Of a stretch of 64,000 nt of DNA, positions 37,391 through 47,318 are shown in pieces. Position 1 is the stretch's first letter; every line of letters begins with the position of its first letter. The notes under the pieces were generated by a model. It was not told where the DNA came from, searched no databases, and was given only the letters and a program-made list of their open reading frames with translations. Both the position numbers and the translations under genes were made by a program. This DNA is from Verrucomicrobiota bacterium (lineage in GTDB: Bacteria > Verrucomicrobiota > Verrucomicrobiia > Opitutales > Puniceicoccaceae): assembly GCA_038744685.1 (NCBI GenBank), contig JBCDMB010000013.1, forward strand, positions 1 through 64,000. Reading direction: 5' to 3'.

Positions 37391-39160
37391 TTAAGCACGT
37401 ATTTCGGCAACATTGAAGCCGGGAACAGAGACCCGTTTATTAGCTGTGGGTAAGGACTCAAAAGGACCAGCCACTGGAGAGGTAAAGGAAAACGGTTTCC
37501 CGTCTACGTTGACATAGGGTAGCCCGGTAATTTTGGACAGGCCTAACCTATCAGAATCAATGCCGCTCACGAAGTCGGTGGTCTCAGTGATCCCGGCGTC
37601 GTCGAATTCCAGGAAAAACCCTTCATCAGACTCTACCAATCCCGGGCTGCTCGCCAGGAAAGCGTTGCCACCTGCGTAAGAGGGGAAGGTTTCCGATTCA
37701 TTCACCCCATTCCATCCCTGATCGTCACCGCAAGGGCGGATCTTCGTAAGGTGTTTTTCCATCCCTTTCCGGTCCACAAGGAGATTGTTGTAGAATCGCT
37801 CGTCACCACCGACGATGTTGATCGAACCAGCTAAAGCCGTGGAGTGCTCCTCATGGTAGGGCGTAAACCGCTTGAGAACAGACTCCCCGATGATCCGCCC
37901 GCCAAAGAGATTGTGCACAAAGGCGGTCCCTTCCGACCAATTCATGATCGACCAATCCGATAGAAAGACATTGTGGTCGACCATGAAAGGTCCGTGATCG
38001 ACCTCGATAAAAAGGTCCTGTTCGTAACTATCGTAACACAGGTTCCCAGTGATTCGGGTGCCTTGGGTCATCCAATCCATCCACATCGCTCGGAAGGTGC
38101 GAAAGATACGATTCCCAGCGATCAGAGTATCAATCGGTGCGTGAAACTTGATACCCGCCTGCTCATCGCCGGTGAAAAGCCGCTGCACATGGATGTCGTG
38201 AATGGTGTTTCCGGTCACCTCACAGAAGACCGCTCCAAGACTGCCGACAATCCCCGCTTGCTCACAGAAGGAAATGTGGTTGTTGCGCACAACGTGGCTT
38301 CCGATCTGGCTGCGATCCCATCCGTTTTCAAGAGCCCGCGCGATCGTAACGTCGTACCCCTCAGCGGTGTTCGCGGAGGTGTTGTCAAACTCATCACCGT
38401 ATTTCCCAAGGGTAACCCCCGTAGATCTTGAGTGGGAGATCACATTGTCTTCGATGATCCATCCCTTGCTCCAGTTCGTTCCGATGGCCCCGACTTGCTC
38501 AGCAGTAGGTGGTGCCCAATTCGTCGCCGCATGCCGCAAACCCAGACCGCGAACTGTCAAATAGTTGATGCCAGTCTTACGCGGGTAAAACACCGCCTGG
38601 CGCACATTGATTTCAGTCAATCCTTGGTTCGGGTCTTCCCCGTTGAAGTGCGCCCAAAATGTCGTGTAATCGCCGTCAACGGAAGCAATCCAGTGACCCG
38701 CGGTTTCCGCAGATTCAGTCAAAGAGTCCTTATTGGCAGCTTCAGTCAGCCACTGTCCGTCAAAATACACAGCACCCGTGTGATGCTCTCTATTGCCCGG
38801 TCGAAACCAATCCCCGCGAATCAAATCTGCGTACGGGTTGAAATCCCCAAAGAGCGAATTGGGAACCCGCGTCGTCCAGACCTCGTCCGAGACATACTCC
38901 CAACCTTCTATCACTTCCGACCCACGGATTTCTACCTCTTCCCCGTCCGCCGCTGCGTAGGTAATTCGCTCACTATCAGAAGTCCCGCCGCGCGGTGGGT
39001 CGATCTCCTCCCGGTAGATACCCGAATGGATGAGGACCGTATCTCCAGGCTGGGCCTTTTGGGCAGCAGCGGAAATCGTTCTCAGTGGTGCATCAGAAGA
39101 TCCGACCGATGAGTCATCGCCGTGGATCGATACGTGTATTGTAGAGGTTTCAGTCGTCAT
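37391..39160 (-). CDS. Right-handed parallel beta-helix protein
   Basis: The 589-residue protein opens with a short sequence typical of pectate-lyase-like proteins (SIHGDDSSVGSSDAPLRTISAAAQKAQPG and VLIHSGIYRE). Many repeated coils follow with patterns such as VRNNHISFCEQAGIVG and VTGNTIHDIH, the signature of a right-handed parallel beta-helix. Such proteins include polysaccharide lyases and epimerases. The start at 39160 (MTTETSTIH) is preferred; a start at 39259 would add 33 residues with a poor leader. If 39160 is right there is no signal peptide. It is followed 216 bp later by the variant heparinase-like gene and is divergent from the gene at 39383. The reaction cannot be named. Confidence 0.75.
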   Translation of the reverse strand: MTTETSTIHVSIHGDDSSVGSSDAPLRTISAAAQKAQPGDTVLIHSGIYREEIDPPRGGTSDSERITYAAADGEEVEIRGSEVIEGWEYVSDEVWTTRVPNSLFGDFNPYADLIRGDWFRPGNREHHTGAVYFDGQWLTEAANKDSLTESAETAGHWIASVDGDYTTFWAHFNGEDPNQGLTEINVRQAVFYPRKTGINYLTVRGLGLRHAATNWAPPTAEQVGAIGTNWSKGWIIEDNVISHSRSTGVTLGKYGDEFDNTSANTAEGYDVTIARALENGWDRSQIGSHVVRNNHISFCEQAGIVGSLGAVFCEVTGNTIHDIHVQRLFTGDEQAGIKFHAPIDTLIAGNRIFRTFRAMWMDWMTQGTRITGNLCYDSYEQDLFIEVDHGPFMVDHNVFLSDWSIMNWSEGTAFVHNLFGGRIIGESVLKRFTPYHEEHSTALAGSINIVGGDERFYNNLLVDRKGMEKHLTKIRPCGDDQGWNGVNESETFPSYAGGNAFLASSPGLVESDEGFFLEFDDAGITETTDFVSGIDSDRLGLSKITGLPYVNVDGKPFSFTSPVAGPFESLPTANKRVSVPGFNVAEIRA

Positions 39161-39227
39161 TAAAAAGGGGAGAGACACAATAAAACCGCTTACTTTAATC
39201 GAGTACACGAATGGATTACCGAAAAAC

Positions 39228-39309
39228 TGCGCAAAAACCCGCAAAACATAAAGGCGCATCGAAGCCTCTGATTCCTAAATCCGCCGGAAGCTACTCTCGT
39301 AGATCTACG
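39228..39309. promoter_or_regulatory. Divergent control region with palindrome
   Basis: Between the divergent starts at 39160 and 39383 lie a TTTTTGCGCA element read on the minus strand (39228-39237) and a perfect 12-bp palindrome CGTAGATCTACG at 39298-39309. A TTGCGTATT sequence follows at about 39325. The TTTTGCGCA core also opens the conserved elements at 50690 and 59421. Operator function is inferred. Confidence 0.4.
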
Positions 39310-39382
39310 TAAAAACGATCAGTCTTGCGTATTCAATGTCTTGAATTCTCGGAAGTGAGGCCGCAGACCCTATTTCCCCAAC

Positions 39383-41815
39383 ATGAAGTTTTTAGTTACC
39401 AAAACCAAGCGTCAGACACTTCTCGAAAGTTTCGCGGAAGAAGAACTGCAGAATTATCTCCAAGTGATCCTTCAATCCGTTTTTGAAGAACCGAATGACC
39501 TTCCTCAGACTACCCTGAAGATTCAGCTTCTGGTAAAGGACCGAACGGCTGAATCCCGAGAGGGCTACACGATTTCCTCTCATTCCGAAGATTCGATCGA
39601 ATGTCATGAAATCTTAGGGAACAGCCCTGTCGGACTCCTATATGGAGTCTATCGTTACCTCGAAGAGTGGGGTCTTCGGTTCAGTCTTCATGGAGATGTT
39701 TTGCCTACCGGTGAAACCCTTCGCGTGCCGAAGAATCCAGCAATTGAGGATTATCCTGTTTTCGAAAAGCGCGGCCTGAATACCTGGGGGGCTCATTCCT
39801 TCGGGCTGGATGCGTGGAGCAAGGCAGATTTTCGTCGCTTCTTCGCCCAGATGGCGAAACTGCAAATGAACTTCTTCACCCTGCACTGCTACCCGGAAGG
39901 TCTTCATTACTCGAATACAAAGCGAACTCCTGAAGGAAGAGCATTCGATGCCGAGCCGTGGGTCTGGATCGGAGAAGAGTCGATGATCGAAGAAAACGGG
40001 ACGGTAAACCGAGCCTATCCAGCCTCTCTCTACAACACCGGACTTCACCGCATTTGGGGAAGTATTGAACCAGCAGATACAAAGAAATTTCCCTTCGGTG
40101 CCAACGCCCTCTTTCCGGAGAGCCTATGGAGTTCCGAAGTGATGCAGGATTTTGCCCCCAGTCCTAAATCCAACAAAGACTGCTGCGCCTTGTTCAACCG
40201 GATGGGATCTTTTCTGGCAGAGGCTTTCGAGTGGGCCCATGCACTGGGAATTGAAGTCGGCCTTGGCATCGAAGTCCCTCTTCGAGTGCCAGAACGAATC
40301 CTCGGCCGGGTCGGACCCCTGACCAAAGAAGAAAAGGGCAAGTATTACCGCGGCATCTTTGAGCGTATTCGAAGAACTCATCCTCTCGATTACTTCTGGC
40401 TCTGGACACCCGAGTCCTGGACATGGGACGGCAACTCGGAAGAAGAGTACCAGATGGTGGTCGAGGAAATCCTCATTGCCGATCAAGTGCTGGACGAATT
40501 GGGAAGACCGTTTCAACTAGCGGTCTCTGGATGGGTCATGGGGCCAGCAGGAAACCGGGCGCGGTTGCATCAGGATATACCCAAGCACATTCCTATGAGT
40601 TCCCTTTTCCGTCAGATGGGTTTCACTCCGATTGACCCGTCCTACCCGGATTTCAAAGGACGTGAAATATGGGCAATCCCTTGGCTTGAGTCCGATGCCT
40701 ACAAGGGCATGCAAGCGATTCAACTGGAGGCCGGACGAATGCTGCATGATGTCAAAGATGCGAAAGATGCAGGCTGCAGAGGCTTGCTGGGGCTCCATTG
40801 GAGAACGCATGAAGTCGATCCAGTTGTTCGGTCGATGGCTAGGGCTACGTGGGGTAATGGGCTGGATGAGCCTGTAATTGAGTCAACCCCGGAGGCCCGC
40901 GACGAGTATAGCATGCATCCCCGGGAGATCAGCACACGCTCGTTTTACCAAGACTTTGCCCTCCACGAATTTGGCCCCGAAGCCGCAGAGTCAATAGGGA
41001 CCATTTTCTCCGAATGGGACAGCAACCAGATCGAACTCCTTGAAAACGGCTGCCCGACAAACCTTCTTCACGACAGTCTGACGACAGAGACAAACGTCTT
41101 TCGTGCTTTCCGTTCGCTCAGAAAGCTGGTTGGAGAACTCCCTACCATCGAGCATCCTGTCCACGCTGCACGGCTGGACTACTGGCTGGGTATGTTTGCG
41201 CAGGAACAGCACTTGGCCGAAACCTGTTTTCATCTCTTCACGTTAAAGACGAAGATGGAGGCGTTAGAGGATCACGGGTCGGTTGAAAGTGCAGTTGAAG
41301 CCTACGCGAAGTGTCTGAACTCTTTCACCCAAGCAGCCACCAGACTCATTGAATCGGCCGATTCAACGGGGGCGCTTGGAATGATCACGAACCTGATGAC
41401 GAATCCGAGGATGCTCCCTTACGTTTTGAGTAAAGGAGACGAGCTCATGGCTTTGATGAATAAGACCGGATTGAACGGAACCGATCTCCCCTCTCCTATC
41501 CAGGAATACCTTGGGAAACCAAAAATCAAAGTCTGTAGTCCACCCACCTACTGGCCTGCGGATCGAGAGGTAAGCATCGATGTCTCTGTCCTCTCAGAGA
41601 AAAGGATCTCTGAGGTCCGCTGTATTTGGTATGAGCTAAATGGGTCCGCTTTGGAGAGGACTCAAAGATTGAATCAACAATCGGAGACACAGTGGAGAAT
41701 CACTTTCCCCGCGTCTAAAGAAACGATTGCCTATCGCTTTGAAGCAGATTCAGAGGGCAGCTCGAAATTGATTTGGCCTCAGGATAACCCGGTAGGGATT
41801 CTTCACCGAGCCTAA
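39383..41815 (+). CDS. GH67/GH20-like carbohydrate hydrolase (alpha-glucuronidase-like)
   Basis: The 810-residue protein begins with an alpha/beta domain like that preceding GH67 and GH20 barrels: EEELQNYLQVIL, then GYTISS and SPVGLLYGVYRYLEEWGLRFSLHGD. The following part looks like a TIM barrel (FRRFFAQMAKLQMNFFTLHCYPEG, HPLDYFWLWTPESWTWDG) with several acidic candidates, then a helical region and a C-terminal beta domain (SPPTYWPADREVSIDVSV). GH67 enzymes remove glucuronic acid, which would fit the uronate theme, but I cannot fix the family. No signal peptide is present. It is divergent from the beta-helix gene and is followed by a REP unit and a broken RAYT. Confidence 0.55.
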   Translation: MKFLVTKTKRQTLLESFAEEELQNYLQVILQSVFEEPNDLPQTTLKIQLLVKDRTAESREGYTISSHSEDSIECHEILGNSPVGLLYGVYRYLEEWGLRFSLHGDVLPTGETLRVPKNPAIEDYPVFEKRGLNTWGAHSFGLDAWSKADFRRFFAQMAKLQMNFFTLHCYPEGLHYSNTKRTPEGRAFDAEPWVWIGEESMIEENGTVNRAYPASLYNTGLHRIWGSIEPADTKKFPFGANALFPESLWSSEVMQDFAPSPKSNKDCCALFNRMGSFLAEAFEWAHALGIEVGLGIEVPLRVPERILGRVGPLTKEEKGKYYRGIFERIRRTHPLDYFWLWTPESWTWDGNSEEEYQMVVEEILIADQVLDELGRPFQLAVSGWVMGPAGNRARLHQDIPKHIPMSSLFRQMGFTPIDPSYPDFKGREIWAIPWLESDAYKGMQAIQLEAGRMLHDVKDAKDAGCRGLLGLHWRTHEVDPVVRSMARATWGNGLDEPVIESTPEARDEYSMHPREISTRSFYQDFALHEFGPEAAESIGTIFSEWDSNQIELLENGCPTNLLHDSLTTETNVFRAFRSLRKLVGELPTIEHPVHAARLDYWLGMFAQEQHLAETCFHLFTLKTKMEALEDHGSVESAVEAYAKCLNSFTQAATRLIESADSTGALGMITNLMTNPRMLPYVLSKGDELMALMNKTGLNGTDLPSPIQEYLGKPKIKVCSPPTYWPADREVSIDVSVLSEKRISEVRCIWYELNGSALERTQRLNQQSETQWRITFPASKETIAYRFEADSEGSSKLIWPQDNPVGILHRA

Positions 41816-41841
41816 CCAGAACAGCGAAAGGCTCACCAGCA

Positions 41842-41920
41842 GCCGCGGCATCGTGTCGAGCACGAGCCCTACAGGGCGGAGACAATCTTCAACGTAGGGC
41901 CTTTACTTGCAAAGCGCCGC
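41842..41920. repeat. REP pair upstream of broken RAYT
   Basis: A unit ending in GAGCCCTACA (41842-41873) and an opposite GTAG-headed unit with AAAGCGCCGC (41893-41920) form a REP pair 23 bp before the start of the broken RAYT gene. This matches the layout at the intact copy. Confidence 0.85.
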
Positions 41921-41943
41921 GTGCGTCGCCGATCCTTCCTTCC

Positions 41944-42532
41944 GTGGAACGACCTCCCGAAGAAGAATCTTCTTTTCCGAGACGAAAGACCAAAAAACTT
42001 CGAAAGGGCCGTCTGTCCACTGCTGGATCACGCTATTTCCTGACCCTGGTTACCCATCATCGAAAGAATGGGCTTAACCAACCTCAGGTTTTCTCGCGGA
42101 TTCACGGGGTTCTTTTGTTGATGCAAAAGGACTGTTACTTCAATCTCCTTTGTGGAACGGTTCTTCCAGATCACCTTCATCTTCTAGTCCTTCTTCAGGA
42201 TCGCCTTTCTCTGTCTCAATGTGTCCAAAAACTGAAGACGAAAACGCGGGGGGGTACTCCTAGCAGCGAATCTAAGATGGCAGGCAAACTACTTTGATCA
42301 CCGGCTTCGTGCCGAGCAGACAACGGAACCCTTCGCTTTCTACATATTTCTGAATCCCTACCGACAGGGGCTTGTTGATCCAGAAAGGGTTTGGCCGGGT
42401 TGGATCGTTTCCGAGACCTACAATCCTCAATTCCAGCAAAGTCTTATTGACGGACGCTTTCCTCCCAGCAGATGGATTGAAACTGAATACAACCTTCAGG
42501 ATCTGATTGAAGTTCCGCGTTGGGAGGAGTGA
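41944..42532 (+). pseudogene. Frameshifted RAYT transposase, second copy
   Basis: This copy follows the intact RAYT at 27746 over its whole length. The start codon is GTG where the intact copy has ATG. The HUH motif HLHLL is kept. In the sequence after AAAACGC a run of seven Gs (42248-42254) holds one base more than the intact copy, which shifts the frame; the first frame then stops near 42297. The remaining coding sequence, including the FYIFLNPYRQ tyrosine segment, continues in the next frame to the TGA at 42530-42532. The gene is probably inactive unless slippage on the G run restores the frame. REP units flank both sides. Confidence 0.88.
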
Positions 42533-42570
42533 AGAGATCGCGTCGCGAAAAATATCACGCTGTTCAACCC

Positions 42571-42663
42571 TAAGGTCTTTGCTTGCAAATGGCAGTTCGC
42601 GTTATCCAAAAGAAACGTTACTTAAAAAATGGGAGGCGGCATCGTGACAAGCACGAGCCCTAC
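42571..42663. repeat. REP units downstream of broken RAYT
   Basis: A worn unit (GTCTTTGCTTGCAAATGGC region, 42571-42594) and a well-kept opposite unit (GCGGCATCGTG to CCCTAC, 42636-42663) lie between the broken RAYT and the converging end of the 1518-residue lyase gene. Confidence 0.8.
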
Positions 42664-42675
42664 CCGAGATGGCTT

Positions 42676-45600
42676 CTATTCCTCGAAAAGCAACAGCACT
42701 TCTTCTTGGGACAGAGGACGATCATAGACTTTTAAATCATCCACATAGATATCATCGTCGCCACTGAATCCAAACAGGTCTTTGTAAGTCGAGTTGGTGT
42801 CTTCTGCGATGCCGATGAACTCCCCATTCAGATACCATCGATTGATGCCACCTTCATAAACGAGAACGAGATGGTTCCATTCCCCAAACTTGATGTCCGA
42901 TGTCAAATTCGGAGTATTCCCAGGAGAGGCGTGCATTCCCATCTTACCACGATCCAATGCGACCCGATTGAAGTGCACGTGGCGCAAGTGTCTGCCCCGG
43001 AGCAGCGTGTATCGACCTCTTTCGTTCATCGGTTTAAACCAGAAAGAAATACTGCGATCATGACGATTGCGGGGAATGTCGGCGATATGCAGGTCGTAGG
43101 TTTTCGCGTATTCCCCATAATTCAGGTAGCCCGGCTGGTAGACCTTTCCTCGCTCCGGATCATCAAAGATTCGACCGTTGTAGCCCAACGCAGTTGCACC
43201 CTCCCCAACAGCGAGTGGAAGAATCTCGCCGTTCAGTTCGTCAAACGGTTGATGAATAATCAAACCGTAGTGTAAGTCTTCGGGAACGTCGACTTCCTCC
43301 GGATTGTGCCAGAAGAAACTTGCCGGAATGCTCTCGGCTCCGCTGCGAGTCGGCGTGATGATTTCAATCTCCGAGGTGCCACTCATCACCGTCAGGGTGA
43401 TGGGGTGAGTACCGGCATCCAACTCGATACTCCCTTCATCGACGGTGCTACCCGGTTCCACCTTACAGACGATCTCGTCGCCGATCCTCAGTTCGTTTTC
43501 GCCGCCTCCATCGGTCATAAAAGTATAAAGGCCGGATTCACGGAGCTTCAGATAGCCACTGAATCGGACACTTTTGCCTTCAATGGGATCGTCAATCGGA
43601 ACTGAAGCCAGCGATACTAAGGACGGCTCGGTTGCCCCCTCGGGAAACCATTCCGCGAACAAGCCAGGTTCGATCCGGCCAACAGTCACAGCCGAGGAAG
43701 ACGGCACCTCAGCCACTTCGACTTCGCTCACATGGGCCGTTTTGAGCGTAGCAAAGAAATCGGCTTCGATCGGATGGTATTGAGAATCACCCGGAGTCAT
43801 CATTCCTAAGGTAGTTTCGTAAGGCTCCGCGTCACCCGCTTTCCAGAAGATGGGATCGGAGACCACCATCTCAAAGGGATGCCATCCTCCCTCAAGAGAC
43901 ACTTGTCCAAAACGGTCTTTTTGCGAAAGACCGTAGGGAAGCGTGACGCCGATCAATTGCTTCTTACCAATCGAAAGCTGAACAGGACCACACGAGTTCA
44001 GCTTGAAGGCGTAGTCACCCGTTTCGGGCGCGAAGAGAAACCCGCTGAAAAAAAAGTATCCGGTGGCCATTTCCGTTCGGGGAAGGTCTCGTTCTATGAC
44101 TAGGGGGATCTCTGCACCGTCGGTATGAAAGGTAGCCAGCGGTTGATGCTCCGCCAGCGGGGGCAGCATGTTCTTCTTCCCGGTAAAGATGCCATTTTTC
44201 TCATCGAAGATAGTACGATGGATCTCGAAAACCTCGCAGGTCAGTCCTGGAACAGTGCCCGGTGGAAGTAGAAGAGCTTTTTCCGGGGTTTCTTTGCTAA
44301 ATTGAACGGTCAGCGTCTCCGAGGCATTCGAGTCAGCGAAGGGCCAGGTGTCGGCAAACGCCTTGGCTTTGAACACACGGCTTTCGTCGATCTTGACCGG
44401 CTCCGTGTAGAGAGGAGAGTCTTCGCTCGGCTCGCTACCGTCCAGCGTATAGCGGTAGGCTTGAGTCAATGGCGGAAGGTCCAGCGCGGCATGCGCAGCT
44501 TGACTGAAAGAGATCTCGCGGATCTCATCTTCCTCGTTCCAATCAGCCTGCCAGCCCAAGCTACTGACCAACTTCGGAGTCTCGGGACCTGCGGACACGA
44601 TCTGCTGGAGGTCGCCTCTGCGGGTCACCGCCAGAGTGGACCGCTCACGATCGGTCTTCCCGAAATCGTAGAAGTCGACCTGTCGATCAATCATCACCTT
44701 CAGCTCGCTGCGATCTTCATTCCACACCGTGATGGGAATGGGATCTCCGTGGCGATGAGGATAAAGCAGGATTCGGAACTCCGGTTCGACCGCGGTCGCT
44801 GGCACCTTGATCCGCGGATGGCTGTAATTCGCCTCGTAGGCGGGCTGAGGGAAGGAGAAGGTGCTATTGCGGTGGAGCACCCGAACCAATAGAAGGGGGT
44901 CTCCTGTTCTCACTTGGCGATTGACCACGGGTAAGCCTCTCCGCTTTTCCGCGATCGGTACCTCTGCCGAGCAAAGGTAAAGATCAGTCTGGCTAATCTC
45001 ACCTTTTTCAATGCCTGTATCGCGGGTTCCCACGCCCGACTCACCCTTCCAGAGGACAATGTCGTCCGCGAGCTGCATCACCCAGTCGTATTGGCGCTGT
45101 TGATCATCCTTGCGAATGTCATCAATGACCAGCAGGTAGGGATAACCTTTACCCTCGTTTACAGCAGGGTCGCCTTTGGCAAGATGGAGTGTGCGAAAGG
45201 CATGGTCGATATCGTTCCAGCGACCATACATCTCAGTGCCCCTCGTTTCCCCATGCCAATTCCCCCAATCCAGACTGGCAAAGCCTTCAATGTACTCACG
45301 CATGTGCGGCTGAAACGGGATCTCCCAATCGCGGTCCTGGAATTCGCTGGTATATCCATCGTAGAGATAACCATCCAGAGCTTCTGAGATCTTGCCAGCC
45401 CAAAGGTGCATGTTCTTTTCCCACTTTCGCCAATTGTACTGGTCCGTGTTGTCCGAAACCATGGTCACGCCATGCGGGGTATCGGTTACCTCCATTAGCT
45501 TCGCGGCGGTGGGAGAATAAATACCAGCCTTCCCATCGATCAATACCGCGTTGCGGAAATAGGAGTCCAAGTACCATTTCCGCCAACCGCTCCACTCCAT

Positions 45601-47232
45601 ACCGTTGGCGTAAAGGCTGAAGTCTCCCGCTTCTGGACCTTCATGCCCGGCGGCGTAGATGTCGCTCCGAGCTTCGTAATGGACCATCAGGGCATCCTTG
45701 TCCCAGGAGGCCCGCGCCTGAACCACACCGCGTTGCATATCCACCCAGGGAGCGGTGCGCTCTGTCAGCTCCTCCGGCAAGCCGGTTTTATCGTAATTGA
45801 CGACCTCACCGTCACTGTTTTTGAAACCTGAGACTGCGGTCAGGAGGCTGATCTCTGGAAAGCTGTAACGGATGCGCGGCGCCGGAAGAGGACCCGTTGC
45901 ATCCGGCGGTCCCAAACCCTGGGTTTGCATGCGGCTTTTGTAGTAGTAGTCGACGATGGGATCGTCGGGGTAGACAAACTTCATGATGAAGGCCACGTTA
46001 AAGAAGGAGTCCATCCAGGGACCACTGGCGAAGCCCATATACCAGATTCTCGGCTCCTCAAAGCCTTTGCCAAAGTCAGCAATCTCCTGGTGATTGCGCA
46101 GCTCATTGTAGCGCCAGTAGACATTCACGGAATCCATGGCCTTTGCCAGGACCATATTGTAAAGGTGGTTGTGACTGAGGAGAGGATACTCGAGCCGTCT
46201 GGTGATCGCCAGAAGAGGCCGCTCAGGCACAAACCCTTTCTTTTTCTCGTAAAGGAGGCCATCGCTGGAGATGTAGTAGGTGAGCTGGTTGCGCAAGGCC
46301 TTGGATGCCTCGCGGACCACCCGCTCGTCGAACCCCTCCTGCCCTTCGAGACACAAGGCCGCCAGCACAAGATCGTAGCTCATGCTCATGTGGTTGTTGA
46401 TGAACCAATGACCGGGCATATCCATTCCGGAGGTATAGCGACCGTAGGTGATCTTGCGCAGGATGCTTTTAATGTATTCACGCTCCTCCTCGGTCATGAA
46501 GCCATGCAGATAGTCGTAAGCGTAGTAGTCGTTCGCTTTTACGTGGCCCGACGTGTCTGGTAGCACCTGGAAGTGATGCTCCGCGTTGGTCTCGATGCTG
46601 ATCTCGGCCAGTTCACGGATGCGATCCGCCCCACCCTCGCGGTAGGCACGCTTGTAAGGGACTCCGCCGACGCTGACGATCTCTGAGCGACACCAGTAGT
46701 AGTAATTGTCCCGGATTCCGGCAAAAACCGGATGGTTGTTGAGTAAATCAATCATCGGTTCCTGCTCCTTCGCCAACGCGATCAACTCATCCACACACGC
46801 GCGACCCGCCTCTTCATCCTCCATGACCAGCGCCATGAAGGACCGGCTGACTAAATCAGGCCGTTGGTTCTGTGCCCAGTTGAGGAGAATTTGAAAGTAG
46901 CGCGGAGCGTCCTCCCCGAGCCTGATTTTCTCACGGATTCTTTCGATATCCTCCATCCCCATTAGCACCCGGGGATGGACACCCGGCGGCGGCACTGGAG
47001 ACATCACGCCCTGACGATAACCCTCTTCGTAGGTGCGATAATACCACGGAGAATCCGGCAACGGACCCATGTCTTCGTAAAACTGTCCGCTGAGGACATA
47101 CTCTGCCGGAGGCGTAAAACGGCCCCGGTAGGCACCATCGACCTTATACTTGTCGTCGACTTGGTAATTCGACTCCCGGCCCTCAACGAGACCGCAGAAC
47201 GCGACGCTAATCGTTAGGATAACTCGCAACAT
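42676..47232 (-). CDS. Giant multidomain secreted heparinase II/III-like protein
   Basis: ATG at 47232 gives 1518 residues with a signal peptide (MLRVILTISVAFCGLVEG); the open frame runs 80 codons further upstream through REP DNA, which is not coding. Domains: heparinase-like toroid and sandwich (1 to about 880, boundary motif SPVPPPGVHPRVLMG); a chitobiase-type C-terminal domain (about 905-985, YTLDGSEPSEDSPLY); PA14-like domains near 1000-1160 and 1190-1290; and a LamG/concanavalin-like domain (about 1320-1515, with SISFWFKPMNERGRYTLLRG). The sandwich loop is GHEGPEAGDF (about residue 527), lacking the second His and the Arg. The added domains should bind glycan. It is the largest protein here and lies downstream of the nucleoside-hydrolase-like gene. 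Confidence 0.82.
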   Translation of the reverse strand: MLRVILTISVAFCGLVEGRESNYQVDDKYKVDGAYRGRFTPPAEYVLSGQFYEDMGPLPDSPWYYRTYEEGYRQGVMSPVPPPGVHPRVLMGMEDIERIREKIRLGEDAPRYFQILLNWAQNQRPDLVSRSFMALVMEDEEAGRACVDELIALAKEQEPMIDLLNNHPVFAGIRDNYYYWCRSEIVSVGGVPYKRAYREGGADRIRELAEISIETNAEHHFQVLPDTSGHVKANDYYAYDYLHGFMTEEEREYIKSILRKITYGRYTSGMDMPGHWFINNHMSMSYDLVLAALCLEGQEGFDERVVREASKALRNQLTYYISSDGLLYEKKKGFVPERPLLAITRRLEYPLLSHNHLYNMVLAKAMDSVNVYWRYNELRNHQEIADFGKGFEEPRIWYMGFASGPWMDSFFNVAFIMKFVYPDDPIVDYYYKSRMQTQGLGPPDATGPLPAPRIRYSFPEISLLTAVSGFKNSDGEVVNYDKTGLPEELTERTAPWVDMQRGVVQARASWDKDALMVHYEARSDIYAAGHEGPEAGDFSLYANGMEWSGWRKWYLDSYFRNAVLIDGKAGIYSPTAAKLMEVTDTPHGVTMVSDNTDQYNWRKWEKNMHLWAGKISEALDGYLYDGYTSEFQDRDWEIPFQPHMREYIEGFASLDWGNWHGETRGTEMYGRWNDIDHAFRTLHLAKGDPAVNEGKGYPYLLVIDDIRKDDQQRQYDWVMQLADDIVLWKGESGVGTRDTGIEKGEISQTDLYLCSAEVPIAEKRRGLPVVNRQVRTGDPLLLVRVLHRNSTFSFPQPAYEANYSHPRIKVPATAVEPEFRILLYPHRHGDPIPITVWNEDRSELKVMIDRQVDFYDFGKTDRERSTLAVTRRGDLQQIVSAGPETPKLVSSLGWQADWNEEDEIREISFSQAAHAALDLPPLTQAYRYTLDGSEPSEDSPLYTEPVKIDESRVFKAKAFADTWPFADSNASETLTVQFSKETPEKALLLPPGTVPGLTCEVFEIHRTIFDEKNGIFTGKKNMLPPLAEHQPLATFHTDGAEIPLVIERDLPRTEMATGYFFFSGFLFAPETGDYAFKLNSCGPVQLSIGKKQLIGVTLPYGLSQKDRFGQVSLEGGWHPFEMVVSDPIFWKAGDAEPYETTLGMMTPGDSQYHPIEADFFATLKTAHVSEVEVAEVPSSSAVTVGRIEPGLFAEWFPEGATEPSLVSLASVPIDDPIEGKSVRFSGYLKLRESGLYTFMTDGGGENELRIGDEIVCKVEPGSTVDEGSIELDAGTHPITLTVMSGTSEIEIITPTRSGAESIPASFFWHNPEEVDVPEDLHYGLIIHQPFDELNGEILPLAVGEGATALGYNGRIFDDPERGKVYQPGYLNYGEYAKTYDLHIADIPRNRHDRSISFWFKPMNERGRYTLLRGRHLRHVHFNRVALDRGKMGMHASPGNTPNLTSDIKFGEWNHLVLVYEGGINRWYLNGEFIGIAEDTNSTYKDLFGFSGDDDIYVDDLKVYDRPLSQEEVLLLFEE

Positions 47233-47318
47233 AAGATGAACTTTGGTGAAGGGTTGAAGCCTGACTTGTTTCTGACCGATGGAGGGACATCGTCCTCGAT
47301 GTCCGCCAGCAGTCCGCA

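Noticed and set aside
39161-39259. Upstream start of the beta-helix protein at 39259
   Set aside because: The extra 33 residues do not form a convincing signal peptide, and relatives start near the residue encoded at 39160. Not fully excluded.
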